From Phycisphaerales bacterium (GTDB lineage: Bacteria > Planctomycetota > Phycisphaerae > Phycisphaerales > UBA1924), in NCBI GenBank assembly GCA_029260375.1, contig JAJDDI010000052.1, positions 1 through 64,000 on the forward strand: a DNA stretch of 64,000 nt, read 5' to 3'. Both the position numbers and the translations under genes were made by a program. Positions 26,622 to 35,259 of this stretch are shown one piece after another (position 1 is the first letter of the stretch; each line of letters opens with the position of its first letter). Below the pieces are notes generated by a model. The model saw only the letters and a program-made list of their open reading frames with translations. It ran no database searches and had not been told where the DNA came from.

Positions 26622-27973
26622 TGGCCCTGCTCGTGGCGGTCGGGGATCGGGCGTTGGTGCGGGTCAAGCCCCCCGTCGGGCACGTCGGGCTCGATCGGGC
26701 GCCCGCCCTCGCGCAGGTGCTCCAGGCGCTCGGCGGTCTGGTGTACGTGATCGGCGCGGAGCCCGAGCTCCTCCACGAGCCAGGTCTCCCAGAGGCGGTG
26801 CGAGCGGACGATGCCCCTCGCGTGCGCCCGTCCGGCGTGGCGCAGGGCCAGCGTCCCGCCCTCTCGCTGCACCAGGCCCAGCGCGATGAGCTCGCGCAGC
26901 GCCCCGCGCGTCTGGCGGGTCTGTCCCATCGCCTGGCTGAGCTTGGCTTCCAGCATGGCGTGATCCGGGCGGACCTCCTCCAGGCGGTAGAGCAACGCGA
27001 GGATGTCGTCGCGGGCGATCTGGACCGCGAGGCGTCCGCGGCGCCGGGCCCGGGCCAGCACGCCGTGCGTGGGCGAAAGGAAGATCGTGAGAACGAGCAT
27101 GAGAACCGCCAGGACCGTCATCGTGCCCGCGATGTTGAGCGAGACGCCCTCGAGCCCCAGAAGCGACGGGCCAAACGCGCCGGCGAGGTACCCCCCCACC
27201 CCGATCAGCACGGCGATCGCGGCGCTGAGCAGGATCTGCGTCACGTAGCGATCGGTCAGCAGGCGCGCCGTCGCGGGGGGTGTGATGAGCATGGCGATGA
27301 CGAGGATCGAGCCGACGGCCTCGAACGCCGCGACGGTGGCGCCCGCGACGAGGGTCATCAGCACCACGCCCATGAACCCCGAGTTGATCCCGATGGCCGA
27401 GGCGTGGGCGGGGTCGAACGTGGTGATGCGGAGTTCCTTGAAGAACAGGGCGATGAACAGCCCGACCACGCCCACGGCGCCCAGCAGCACCACGACCTGG
27501 CGCGGGACGTCCCGCAAGGTGGCGAGGGTCCAGAACTCGCCCCAGTCGGTAGGTGGGTACCAGTTGACGTACTCGAGCTGGCCGTACAGCACGCACTCGG
27601 CGTCGAGGTCCACGTGCCTGGCCGCGGCCTGCTCGATCAGCAGCACGCCCAGAGCGAACATGATCGAGAACGAGACGCCCATCGCGGCTCCCGCCTCCAC
27701 CCGCGCGACCCGGCGCAGGGCGCTGATCATCAGGACCGTCACCAGCGCCGAGGCGCCCGCGCCCAGGAAGATCGGCAGCGTCGCCCGCGACCCGGCGATG
27801 AGAAAGCCCAGCACGATCCCCGGGAGCACCGCGTGCGAGATCGCGTCGCCCATGAGCGACTGGCGGCGGAGGACGAGGAAGTTGCCCAGCAGCGCGCACG
27901 CGAGGGCCGCGAGCGTGCCGGCGAGCATCGCGGGCAGGTCCAGCGCCATGAACGTCGCCATGCCCGGGCTCAT
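26618..27973 (-). CDS. Mn/Zn ABC transporter permease with C-terminal DtxR-like domain (second permease)
   Basis: ABC-3 family permease of a Mn/Zn importer, 451 residues, about 150 longer than the usual 280-300. Residues about 1-290 hold nine or so membrane segments with LRRQSLMGDAISHAVLPGI and the AFEAVGSILVIAMLITPPATARLL segment typical of the family. The extension has a winged-helix-like part (ILALLYRLEEV, TRGALRELIALGLVQREG). It then matches the DtxR dimerisation and metal-binding domain (RSHRLWETWLVEELG, HQTAERLEH) and the DtxR-like end GGLDPHQRPIP. The ATG at 27971-27973 overlaps the stop of the first permease (ATGA). This domain order is known from some other bacteria; the role of the tail is unproven. 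Confidence 0.85.
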   Translation of the reverse strand: MSPGMATFMALDLPAMLAGTLAALACALLGNFLVLRRQSLMGDAISHAVLPGIVLGFLIAGSRATLPIFLGAGASALVTVLMISALRRVARVEAGAAMGVSFSIMFALGVLLIEQAAARHVDLDAECVLYGQLEYVNWYPPTDWGEFWTLATLRDVPRQVVVLLGAVGVVGLFIALFFKELRITTFDPAHASAIGINSGFMGVVLMTLVAGATVAAFEAVGSILVIAMLITPPATARLLTDRYVTQILLSAAIAVLIGVGGYLAGAFGPSLLGLEGVSLNIAGTMTVLAVLMLVLTIFLSPTHGVLARARRRGRLAVQIARDDILALLYRLEEVRPDHAMLEAKLSQAMGQTRQTRGALRELIALGLVQREGGTLALRHAGRAHARGIVRSHRLWETWLVEELGLRADHVHQTAERLEHLREGGRPIEPDVPDGGLDPHQRPIPDRHEQGH

Positions 27974-29340
27974 AGGTGCTCCCCGGATTCGCGTTGCGTG
28001 TGATCGGGGAGACGCTCGGGCAGGGCCTCGCGGGCGCGCAGGGCGGCTTCGAGCTCGTCGATCAGCTCCGGGCGGAGCACGTGCTCGACCAGGTCCGCCG
28101 AGAGGTCCACGTGGGAGGGGGCGATATCGGCGTAGGTGATCAGGTACTGCTCCCACAGGCGATGGTTCCGGGTGACGCGGGCGCCGTGGCGCTCGCCCCG
28201 GTCCGTCAGGCGCGCGGCCTTGTTCGCGACTTCAATCAAGCCCGACAGGCGCAGGTCCGTCCGGGCCAGCAGCGCGCCCAGACCAAAACCGCCCGACGCG
28301 AGCTCCTGGGTCGCGACGGGCACACGCTCGCCGGCGAGGTCGTGGGCCTCGTACAAACGGCGGAGCCAGTGCTCACGCGCGACGCGCCGGCGCAGCGCGA
28401 TGGTGTGGACGCGTTCGGCAAAGAGCCCGCGCTGCGGGGCCAACAGCATCGAGAGCAGGAAGACGGCGCCCCCGGTCAGCACGATGACCGCGCCCGCGGG
28501 CATGCGGGGCGTGAGCGAGGAGACGCTGGCGCCCAGGTACCCGCTGAAGCCGCCGATGCAGCCCGAGAGAACCACCATCGTGCGCAGGCGCCTCGTCCAG
28601 AACGCCGCGGCGGCGGGCGGGACGATCAGCAGCGCCACGATTAGCAGCAGCCCCACCGCCTGCAGCCCCACGACGGTGACCAGCACGACCAGGCCCATCA
28701 TCAGCAGGTCCAGCACGGACACGGGCCAGCCCTGCACGCCCGCGTAGTCGTCGTTGAACGCGACGATCGCGAACTCCTTGTGCAGCAGGATGCTCGCGAG
28801 GATGGTCAGCACGGCGATCGAGCCCATGAGCGCCGCGTCGCGCGGGAGCATGGCGGCGGTCTGCCCGTAGATAAACGTCGCCAGCCCGCCCTGGTCGCCG
28901 ACACTCATGGACTGGATGTAGGAGAGCAGGGTGACGCCGAGGCCGAAGAACCCGGAGAGGACGATGCCGATGGCCGCGTCCTCACGCAGGCGGGTGTGGT
29001 GGACCAGGAGGTGGACGCTGAGGACGCCGGCGACCCCCGCGACGGCGGCGCCGGGAAGCAGCACCGCCAGCGACCGGGCCTCGAGCCCGAGGGCGGAGCC
29101 GATGATGAAGGCGAGCGCGATGCCCGGGAGGGTGGCGTGGGCCAGGGCGTCGCCCATGAGGGCGCGCTTGCGCAGCAGCGCGAAGCACCCGACCAGGCCC
29201 GCGCTGATGCCCAGCAGGGTCGCGCTGAGCACGACGACCCGCGCGTTGAACCCGGCGCTGAGCGTGAGCGTGCGGATGATCTCGTTGATCGTGGGCGATT
29301 CGAACGCGACGTCGGTGATGGAGGGGGCGGCGGCGCTCAC
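27970..29340 (-). CDS. Mn/Zn ABC transporter permease with C-terminal DtxR-like domain (first permease)
   Basis: ABC-3 family permease, 456 residues. Its membrane part contains LLRKRALMGDALAHATLPGIALAF and the AVGLLLIVALLIVPPAAAAF segment. The last 150 residues form a DtxR-like tail with RNHRLWEQYLITYADIAPSHVDLSADLVEHVL, matching the metal-binding and dimerisation domain; the terminal DPHGxPIP motif kept by the second permease is absent here. The start is the GTG at 29338-29340, which overlaps the TGA of the ATPase gene; a long upstream extension in this frame is only antisense-like Arg-rich sequence. The two permeases probably form a heterodimer. Confidence 0.85.
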   Translation of the reverse strand: MSAAAPSITDVAFESPTINEIIRTLTLSAGFNARVVVLSATLLGISAGLVGCFALLRKRALMGDALAHATLPGIALAFIIGSALGLEARSLAVLLPGAAVAGVAGVLSVHLLVHHTRLREDAAIGIVLSGFFGLGVTLLSYIQSMSVGDQGGLATFIYGQTAAMLPRDAALMGSIAVLTILASILLHKEFAIVAFNDDYAGVQGWPVSVLDLLMMGLVVLVTVVGLQAVGLLLIVALLIVPPAAAAFWTRRLRTMVVLSGCIGGFSGYLGASVSSLTPRMPAGAVIVLTGGAVFLLSMLLAPQRGLFAERVHTIALRRRVAREHWLRRLYEAHDLAGERVPVATQELASGGFGLGALLARTDLRLSGLIEVANKAARLTDRGERHGARVTRNHRLWEQYLITYADIAPSHVDLSADLVEHVLRPELIDELEAALRAREALPERLPDHTQRESGEHL

Positions 29341-30170
29341 GCGCCGCCCCGGGCCGCACGGGCGAGGGCCTCGGAAGCCTCGTCCAGAAGCGTGAGACGC
29401 CCGCCGTAGGTCGCGACGAGGTTCTCGCGGGTGAACACGTCCTCCACGGCTCCGGTCGCGACGACGCGCATGTTCAGGAGCATCGCCTCGTCGAAGTACT
29501 CGGGCACGGTCTGGAGGTCGTGGTGCACACAGATGACGGTCTTGCCCTGGCTGCGCAGGGTGCGCAGGACGTCGATGATGGCGCGCTCGGTCGCGGCGTC
29601 CACGCCGGCGAAGGGCTCGTCCATGAAGTAGAGGTCGGCCTCCTGGGCCAGGGCCCGGGCCAGGAACACGCGCTGCTGCTGCCCGCCCGAGAGCTGGGAG
29701 ATCTGTCGCTTGCTCAGGTCCGCCATGCCGACGCGGTCGAGCGCGTCCAGGGCGGCGCGTTTGTGCGCGCGCGTGACGGGCCTGCACCAGCCGATGCGTG
29801 CGTACCGGCCCATCGCGGCGACGTCGAGGGCGCTGACGGGAAAGTCCCAGTCCACGCTCTCGCGCTGGGGGACGTAGCCCACCCGTGTGCGCACGCGTCG
29901 GTAGGGCTCGCCCCAGAACTCGACGCGCCCCGCGGCGGGGGCGATGAGGCCCAGGCAGGCCTTGATGAGGGTGCTCTTGCCGGCGCCGTTGGGCCCGACG
30001 ATCGCGATCAGGCGGGACGCGGTCGCCTCGAACTCGACGTCCCAGAGCACGGGCTTGCGCTGGTAAGCGACGGTGAGCGCGTGGATCGAGAGCGGGCTAT
30101 CGGGGGAGTGCTCGGGGCGGGCCGAGAGGTCGCGCGGGGTCGAGCGGGTGTGCGCGGGGATGGGACTCAC
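29337..30170 (-). CDS. Mn/Zn ABC transporter ATP-binding protein
   Basis: Cytoplasmic ATPase of the importer, 277 residues. Walker A is GPNGAGKST, the Q-loop region follows in VGYVPQRESVDWDFP, the signature is LSGGQQQRVFLARAL, and Walker B is LYFMDEPFAGVD with the H-loop in CVHHDL. The VPQRESVDWDFP segment is common to Mn/Zn (MntA/TroB/ZnuC) ATPases. About 28 non-conserved residues precede the domain. Its ATG overlaps the stop of the solute-binding protein gene, and its own stop overlaps the first permease. Confidence 0.92.
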   Translation of the reverse strand: MSPIPAHTRSTPRDLSARPEHSPDSPLSIHALTVAYQRKPVLWDVEFEATASRLIAIVGPNGAGKSTLIKACLGLIAPAAGRVEFWGEPYRRVRTRVGYVPQRESVDWDFPVSALDVAAMGRYARIGWCRPVTRAHKRAALDALDRVGMADLSKRQISQLSGGQQQRVFLARALAQEADLYFMDEPFAGVDAATERAIIDVLRTLRSQGKTVICVHHDLQTVPEYFDEAMLLNMRVVATGAVEDVFTRENLVATYGGRLTLLDEASEALARAARGGA

Positions 30171-31162
30171 GGGGCGGCGCCCCCGAGCTTGCCAAGACGC
30201 CCGCCTTCGGGCGCTTCGCCCCCGAGGGCGCGGGTGATGGTGGTGACGTTGTGGTCGATCATGCCCAGGTATGTTCCCTCATACGTCCCCGGGGCGCCCA
30301 TGGCGTCGGAGAACAGCTCGCCCCCGATGACGACACTCTGCCCGCTGGCCCGGGCGCCGGCGATCAGGGACTCGATATTGCGGCGCGAGACCGTCGATTC
30401 GATGAAGACGGCGCCGATCTGGCGCTGCACGAGCAGATCGACGAGGCGCTGGATGTCGCGGACGCCGGCCTCGGACTCGGTGGAGATGCCCTGGATGCCC
30501 ACGACCTGGTAGGCGTAGCGCCGCCCGAAGTAGTTGAAGGCGTCGTGGGCCGTGACGAGCACGCGGGCGTGCTCGGGCACGGTCGCCAGGACACGCTGGG
30601 CGTACTCGTCCAGCTCTCGGAGCTGCTCTGTGTACGTCTCGGCGTTGGCGCGGTACGACTGCTCGCCCGCGGGGTCGAGCTCGATGAGCTTGTCGAGCAC
30701 GACCACGACCGTGCTGGCCCATGCCCTCGGGTCCATCCAGACGTGCGGGTCGAAGTGCCCCTGGAACTCGGGCGGCTCGAGGAGCTTGGACTCATCGAGA
30801 AGCTCCGTCACCGCGTGGACCCGGCGCCCGCTCGTCGCGGCCCGGATCAGCGCGTCGGTCATCTTCCCCTCGAGCAGCAGCCCGTTGTAGAACACCGCGT
30901 CGGCGTTCATCAGCTGGGCGATGTCCGAGCGGGTGGGCTTGTACAGGTGCGGGTCCACGCCCGCGCCCATCAGCGACGTCACCTCGCCCCGATCCCCGAC
31001 GACGGCCCGGACCGTGTCGCCCACCATGCCGGTGGTCGCGACGATGGTGAACCTCGATTCGTTGGAGACAGCCTGCTCGCCCGGGGCGTCGCACCCCGGC
31101 AGGCACGCGATCGCGACCAGGATCATTGCGGAGGCGATTGCAGACAGAGGGCCTCGATGCAC
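30167..31162 (-). CDS. Mn/Zn ABC transporter solute-binding lipoprotein (ZnuA/TroA family)
   Basis: Cluster A-I metal-binding lipoprotein that captures Mn2+ or Zn2+ outside the inner membrane. From the GTG at 31160-31162, which has AAGGAG just upstream, the product has 331 residues with lipobox LPGC. The family's metal ligands are recognisable: His in VDPHLYKPTRSD, His in HFDPHVWMDP, Glu in FIESTVSRRN and a C-terminal Asp in GGELFSDAMG. No His-rich loop of the ZnuA kind is present, which favours manganese, though this is not proof. It is the first gene of the operon, directly downstream of a strong promoter. Confidence 0.88.
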   Translation of the reverse strand: MHRGPLSAIASAMILVAIACLPGCDAPGEQAVSNESRFTIVATTGMVGDTVRAVVGDRGEVTSLMGAGVDPHLYKPTRSDIAQLMNADAVFYNGLLLEGKMTDALIRAATSGRRVHAVTELLDESKLLEPPEFQGHFDPHVWMDPRAWASTVVVVLDKLIELDPAGEQSYRANAETYTEQLRELDEYAQRVLATVPEHARVLVTAHDAFNYFGRRYAYQVVGIQGISTESEAGVRDIQRLVDLLVQRQIGAVFIESTVSRRNIESLIAGARASGQSVVIGGELFSDAMGAPGTYEGTYLGMIDHNVTTITRALGGEAPEGGRLGKLGGAAP

Positions 31163-31195
31163 GGTCTGCTCCTTCAGGGCCCGCCCGGGCCGGCT

Positions 31196-31237
31196 TGTAG
31201 CTTTGGCTACATTAGCCGCCACAGGGCCGCCTGTCAA
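31196..31237 (-). promoter_or_regulatory. Promoter with overlapping palindromic operator, metal importer operon
   Basis: On the minus strand a perfect -35 TTGACA (31237-31232), a 17-base spacer and the -10 TAATGT (31214-31209) form a near-consensus vegetative promoter. A perfect inverted repeat TGTAGC-CAAA-GCTACA (31211-31196) overlaps the end of the -10 box and the expected transcription start. This is where a metal-dependent repressor such as MntR, DtxR or Zur would block transcription; its geometry resembles DtxR-family boxes, but the repressor is not identified. The start codon is 34 bases downstream. Confidence 0.72.
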
Positions 31238-31319
31238 GGCGGGAGGGGACGCTGCAGGCTGGCAACGGAAGGCCATCGCGAAACAATCGCCAGAGGACCG
31301 GGAAGGTCTAGCATGGGCC

Positions 31320-33215
31320 ATGACAGGCCCAAAGCGAAGCTGGATCGTGTTGCTTGCGTTGCTTTTCGCCGCCCTGCCGCCGGTCGGCGCCGTCGCCCAG
31401 GAGGGGGGTGGATCGGCTGAAACAGCGGCGCCTTCCGAGGTGGTTCCCGCCCCGGATGAGCGGTACGCCACACCCTGGCAGACGATGCGGACCTACCTGC
31501 TCGCGATGAATAGGTTTGTCGATTCGTCAGACGAGCAAGATCTCGACGAGGCGGTGGCGTGCTGCCGGTTCCCGGAATCCGATCGTGATGTGCGCCGGCG
31601 CGAGCTGGCGACGAATCTTTTTAATATCCTCAACCGGATCGGTGAGGTGGACCAGTGGCACTTCCCGCCATCGGTCAGCGACGCACAGTTCATCTACTTC
31701 CCGAATGATCGGATCGTCTCACACGCTCGGCTTTCAGATCGGATTCCCGGATTCCGGATCGAGATTATCCGCGATCAGATCGGCGAGTGGCGCTTCTCCG
31801 AGGAGACCATGCGCCTTGTCGGGGAGCACTGGAGCGACTGGGAGCCCCTAAAGATCAAAGTTGGCGCCGACGAGGACGTCGCTGCCACGCTCGGTCAGAA
31901 GCTCCGCCAGATGGTCCCGGCGACACTGCGAGGCAATATGTTCTCGCTCGAGTACTGGCAGTGGCTCGTCATCCTGCTGGTCATCCTCGCCGGCCTTGTG
32001 CTCGACCTGTCGGTCCGGGGCGTGCTCAAACTCTGCTGGCGGCGCGTCGAGCGACGGCGTGGGCAGAAGACAGACCGGGGCGTGCTGCGCCGGGCGGTCC
32101 GCCCCTTCGGGCTCCTCGCCGCCGGGCTGCTCTGGTATTTCATGCTGGATGTCGGCGGACTCAGCGTTGTGGCGGACACCGTGCTGACGACCGCGGTGAA
32201 GGTCATCCTGAGCTTCGCGAGCGTGTGGGCGGCGTGGCGCGTGGTCGATCTGATCGCCGAGATCTTGGCGTCGAAGGCCTCCAAGACGGACACCAAGATC
32301 GACGACCTGCTCGTCCCGCTCATCGAGCGGAGCGTGAAGATCGTCGTCGTCGCAGTCGGCCTGATCTACAGCCTCGAGGCCTTCGACGTGCCGGTCTTCC
32401 CGGTGCTCTCGGGCTTGGGCATCGGTGGCCTGGCCGTCGCGTTCGCGGCCAAGGACACCATCGAGAACTTCTTTGGCTCCGTCGCTGTCATCATGGACCG
32501 CCCGTTCGAGGTCGGCGACTGGATCGTGACGGGCGACGTCGAGGGCACGGTCGAGTGGATGGGCTTCCGTTCGACGCGCGTGCGGACGTTCTACAACTCC
32601 GTCGTCACGGTGCCCAACGCCACGCTCGTGCGCGCCAACGTGGACAACTACGGCAGACGCTCGTTCCGCCGGTTCAAGACGACGCTCAACCTCACGTACT
32701 CGACCCCGCCCGAGAAGATCGAGGCGTTCTGCGAGGGCGTGCGCGAGATCGTCCGCCAGCACCCGTACACACGGAAGGACTACTACCACGTTTGGCTCAA
32801 CGAGTTCGGGGCGCACAGCCTCGACGTACTCGTCTATATCTTCTTCGAGACGCCCGACTGGTCCGTCGAGCTGCGCGAGCGTCAGCGGTTCATGCTCGAC
32901 ACGATCCGCCTGGCCGATCTGCTCGGCGTCGAGTTTGCCTTCCCGACCCAGACCCTGCACCTGTTCAACGAGGAGCACGGCAAGGGGCGCCACCCGGCCA
33001 CGACACCCGCGCGCGAAGCTGAACTTCGGGCGATCAGCGAGGGCGTCAGGGCGGCCCGCGAACTGACCGCGAAGGCGCCCTGGCAGGAGATCAAGCCGGG
33101 GGGCGTGGTCTTCGGCTCAAGCCCCGCGCGGGCCGATGCCCCGGTGCTCGATCCGGGCGGCATGCCGGCGCCGGATGCGTCGGCGCCAGGGAACGATGAC
33201 GAAGCGACACGGTGA
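31320..33215 (+). CDS. MscS-family mechanosensitive channel
   Basis: Mechanosensitive ion channel of the small-conductance family, 631 residues. A signal-like N-terminus ends AVAQ, a periplasmic region of about 200 residues follows, then several membrane segments. The pore and beta domain read LSGLGIGGLAVAFAAKD and EVGDWIVTGDVEGTVEWMG, with RTFYNSVVTVPN. The C-terminal cytoplasmic part follows, ending in a Pro/Ala-rich tail. It is larger than E. coli MscS (286) but typical of extended homologues. The ATG at 31320 was chosen because it begins the signal peptide. The gene is divergent from the metal importer and convergent with ftsY. Confidence 0.88.
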   Translation: MTGPKRSWIVLLALLFAALPPVGAVAQEGGGSAETAAPSEVVPAPDERYATPWQTMRTYLLAMNRFVDSSDEQDLDEAVACCRFPESDRDVRRRELATNLFNILNRIGEVDQWHFPPSVSDAQFIYFPNDRIVSHARLSDRIPGFRIEIIRDQIGEWRFSEETMRLVGEHWSDWEPLKIKVGADEDVAATLGQKLRQMVPATLRGNMFSLEYWQWLVILLVILAGLVLDLSVRGVLKLCWRRVERRRGQKTDRGVLRRAVRPFGLLAAGLLWYFMLDVGGLSVVADTVLTTAVKVILSFASVWAAWRVVDLIAEILASKASKTDTKIDDLLVPLIERSVKIVVVAVGLIYSLEAFDVPVFPVLSGLGIGGLAVAFAAKDTIENFFGSVAVIMDRPFEVGDWIVTGDVEGTVEWMGFRSTRVRTFYNSVVTVPNATLVRANVDNYGRRSFRRFKTTLNLTYSTPPEKIEAFCEGVREIVRQHPYTRKDYYHVWLNEFGAHSLDVLVYIFFETPDWSVELRERQRFMLDTIRLADLLGVEFAFPTQTLHLFNEEHGKGRHPATTPAREAELRAISEGVRAARELTAKAPWQEIKPGGVVFGSSPARADAPVLDPGGMPAPDASAPGNDDEATR

Positions 33216-33229
33216 AGCGTGCCCAGAAC

Positions 33230-34153
33230 TCACTCCGCGAACATCGCCTCGATAAAGGCCTCGGGGTCGAAGGGTTGGATGTCCTCGGGGGTCTCGCCGA
33301 CGCCGACGAACTTGACGGGGATGTCCACGCTCTGGCGGATGGCGACGACGATGCCGCCGCGGGCGGAACCGTCGAGCTTGGCCAAGAAGAGGCCGGTGAC
33401 GCCAGCGCTTTTGCTGAACTCCTCGGCCTGGCGCAGCGCGTTCTGGCCGCTGGTGGCGTCCAGAACCAGAAGCACCTCGTGGGGAGCGCCGGGGATCTGC
33501 TTCTCGATGACCTTGCGGATTTTTTCGAGCTGGCGCATGAGCGGGTCCTGCGTGTGCAGGCGCCCGGCGGTGTCCAAGATCAGCACGTCCACACCCCGGG
33601 CTATGGCGGCGGCGCAGGCGTCGAACGCGACGGCGGCGGGGTCGCCCCCCTGCTGGCCCTTGACGACCTCGACGCCGAGGCGCTCGCCCCAGATCTCGAG
33701 TTGGCGGACGGCGCCGGCGCGGAAGGTGTCGCACGCGCCCAGCAGGACGGTCTTGTTGTCGGCGCGGAGGGCGGCGCAGAGCTTGGAGATGCTGGTGGTC
33801 TTGCCCACGCCGTTGACGCCGGTGACGAGGATGACGCTGGGCGCGGTGTCGCTGAGGATCAGCTCGCGGTCGGCCTCGGGCCACATGGCCTTGAGGCTGG
33901 CCTTGAGGTATTCAAGAACGTCCTCGCCCTTGGTGAGTGTGCCCGCCTTGTGATCAGCGCGGATGCCGGTGATCAGCTCGCGCGTCGCGACGACGCCCAC
34001 GTCCGACTGAATCAGCCTCGCCTCGAGCTCGTCGATGAGGGCGTCGTCGAGCTTGCGCCCGATGAGGATCGAGCGGAGCCCGCCGGCGAAGGTGTCGCGT
34101 GTCCGGGAGAGGCCCTTCTTGAGCGAGCCGAGGACGGTCTTGAACAGCGCCAC
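33230..34153 (-). CDS. ftsY: Signal recognition particle receptor FtsY
   Basis: SRP-receptor GTPase that docks ribosome-SRP complexes at the membrane translocon. The 307-residue product is the bare NG domain, without the long acidic N-terminal region of E. coli FtsY. It has the G1 loop GVNGVGKTTS, DTFRAGAVRQLEIWGERLGV, DTAGRLHTQDPLM as G3, and LAKLDGSARGG as G4/G5. It lies three bases downstream of nusB and convergent with the mscS gene. Confidence 0.95.
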   Translation of the reverse strand: MALFKTVLGSLKKGLSRTRDTFAGGLRSILIGRKLDDALIDELEARLIQSDVGVVATRELITGIRADHKAGTLTKGEDVLEYLKASLKAMWPEADRELILSDTAPSVILVTGVNGVGKTTSISKLCAALRADNKTVLLGACDTFRAGAVRQLEIWGERLGVEVVKGQQGGDPAAVAFDACAAAIARGVDVLILDTAGRLHTQDPLMRQLEKIRKVIEKQIPGAPHEVLLVLDATSGQNALRQAEEFSKSAGVTGLFLAKLDGSARGGIVVAIRQSVDIPVKFVGVGETPEDIQPFDPEAFIEAMFAE

Positions 34154-34156
34154 AGC

Positions 34157-34657
34157 TCAGCCCTCCTGCACGTCCGGCGACGGGACCACGGGATCGGGCT
34201 CGACCGGCTCGCCCCGGAGGCGTTTGAGCACCTTGCCCAGCAGCGCGTTGACGAAGGCGGGGGACTTGTCGGTCGAGAACTGCTTGGCCAGCTCGACCGC
34301 CTCGTTGACGATCGCCTTGGGCGGGGCCGAGGCGCTGGTCATCTCGTACCACGCGAGTCGAAGAATCGCCCGGTCCACGGCGGCCTGACGCGACGTGGGC
34401 CAGTCAGGGGCGAGGGCCGTCATCTCCGCGTCGGCGTCCGCTCGGGCGTCCCAGGCGGCGCGGGCCTTGTCGATGGCTTCGTCGCGGTTCTTGGACGAGA
34501 CGCCGGTGATGCCGTCAACGAGCACGAGCCCCTCCTCGGCCAGCGAGTCAAGGTCCTCGATCGAGGACCGGAGATGGGCGGCGTCGGTCTCGGGGCTGGC
34601 GTCGAGCTGGTAGAGCGCCAGCAGCGCGAGGCGGCGGATGTCTCGGGGGCTGGCCAT
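34157..34657 (-). CDS. nusB: Transcription antitermination factor NusB
   Basis: RNA-binding factor that works with NusE(S10) in rRNA antitermination. The 166-residue product begins [15 protein letters not shown], the usual first NusB helix. It contains [13 protein letters not shown] and [33 protein letters not shown], the most conserved part of the family. The ATG at 34655-34657 shares one base with the ribH stop, so ribH-nusB-ftsY look co-transcribed; ribH-nusB linkage is common in bacteria. Confidence 0.93.
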   Translation of the reverse strand: MASPRDIRRLALLALYQLDASPETDAAHLRSSIEDLDSLAEEGLVLVDGITGVSSKNRDEAIDKARAAWDARADADAEMTALAPDWPTSRQAAVDRAILRLAWYEMTSASAPPKAIVNEAVELAKQFSTDKSPAFVNALLGKVLKRLRGEPVEPDPVVPSPDVQEG

Positions 34658-35208
34658 CAGGTCGCGTCCCCGCTCTTGTCGTGCGCGGGCGCGCCCAGCG
34701 TGTGGTTGAGTCCCGGGGTCTCGGCGTCGGCGGCGTCCTCGATCGCGCGGATCGCGTCGATCGTCTCGAGCACCGCGAGCATCGTCTCGCGACCCTTGTT
34801 GCCCTTGTCGCCCCCGGCGCGGGCCCGGGCCTGGGCGATGTCCTGACAGGTGAGCAGCCCGAAGCCCACGGGTAGGCCCGTCATCACGCTCAGGCCGGCG
34901 AGCGCCTCGGCGACGGCGCTGTTGATGTGCGCGTCGTGGCTCGTCTCGCCCTTGATCACGCACCCCAGGCAGACGGCGCCGGCGTACATCCCGGTTTGCA
35001 ACGCCGCGGACGCGATCGCGGGCAGCTCGAACGCGCCCGGGGCCTCGATGACCGCCAGCGACCCGGGGGCGTTGAAACGCTCCAGGTACGCCTCGCGGGC
35101 GCCCTGGCGCAGGCTCGAGGTGATCGAGTCGTTGTAGCGGCTGACGATGATCGCCACGGGGGGTGGCGGGGCCAACGAGTCCGGCGAGTCTGGTGGGGTA
35201 TCGGGCAT
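34657..35208 (-). CDS. ribH: 6,7-dimethyl-8-ribityllumazine synthase
   Basis: Lumazine synthase, the penultimate step of riboflavin synthesis, joining dihydroxybutanone phosphate with the ribitylamino-uracil. The 183-residue product contains [16 protein letters not shown], the GAFELPAIA motif, [19 protein letters not shown] with the catalytic His region, and [11 protein letters not shown]. It has an extended C-terminal tail of about 45 residues beyond the usual end. The ATG at 35206-35208 follows the family start with a short Pro-rich leader; no other rib gene is adjacent. Confidence 0.93.
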   Translation of the reverse strand: MPDTPPDSPDSLAPPPPVAIIVSRYNDSITSSLRQGAREAYLERFNAPGSLAVIEAPGAFELPAIASAALQTGMYAGAVCLGCVIKGETSHDAHINSAVAEALAGLSVMTGLPVGFGLLTCQDIAQARARAGGDKGNKGRETMLAVLETIDAIRAIEDAADAETPGLNHTLGAPAHDKSGDAT

Positions 35209-35259
35209 GGACCGCGATCGTAGGAGGGCCTGCGTCCGGGCGCCGTAGGATGGCGCCCG

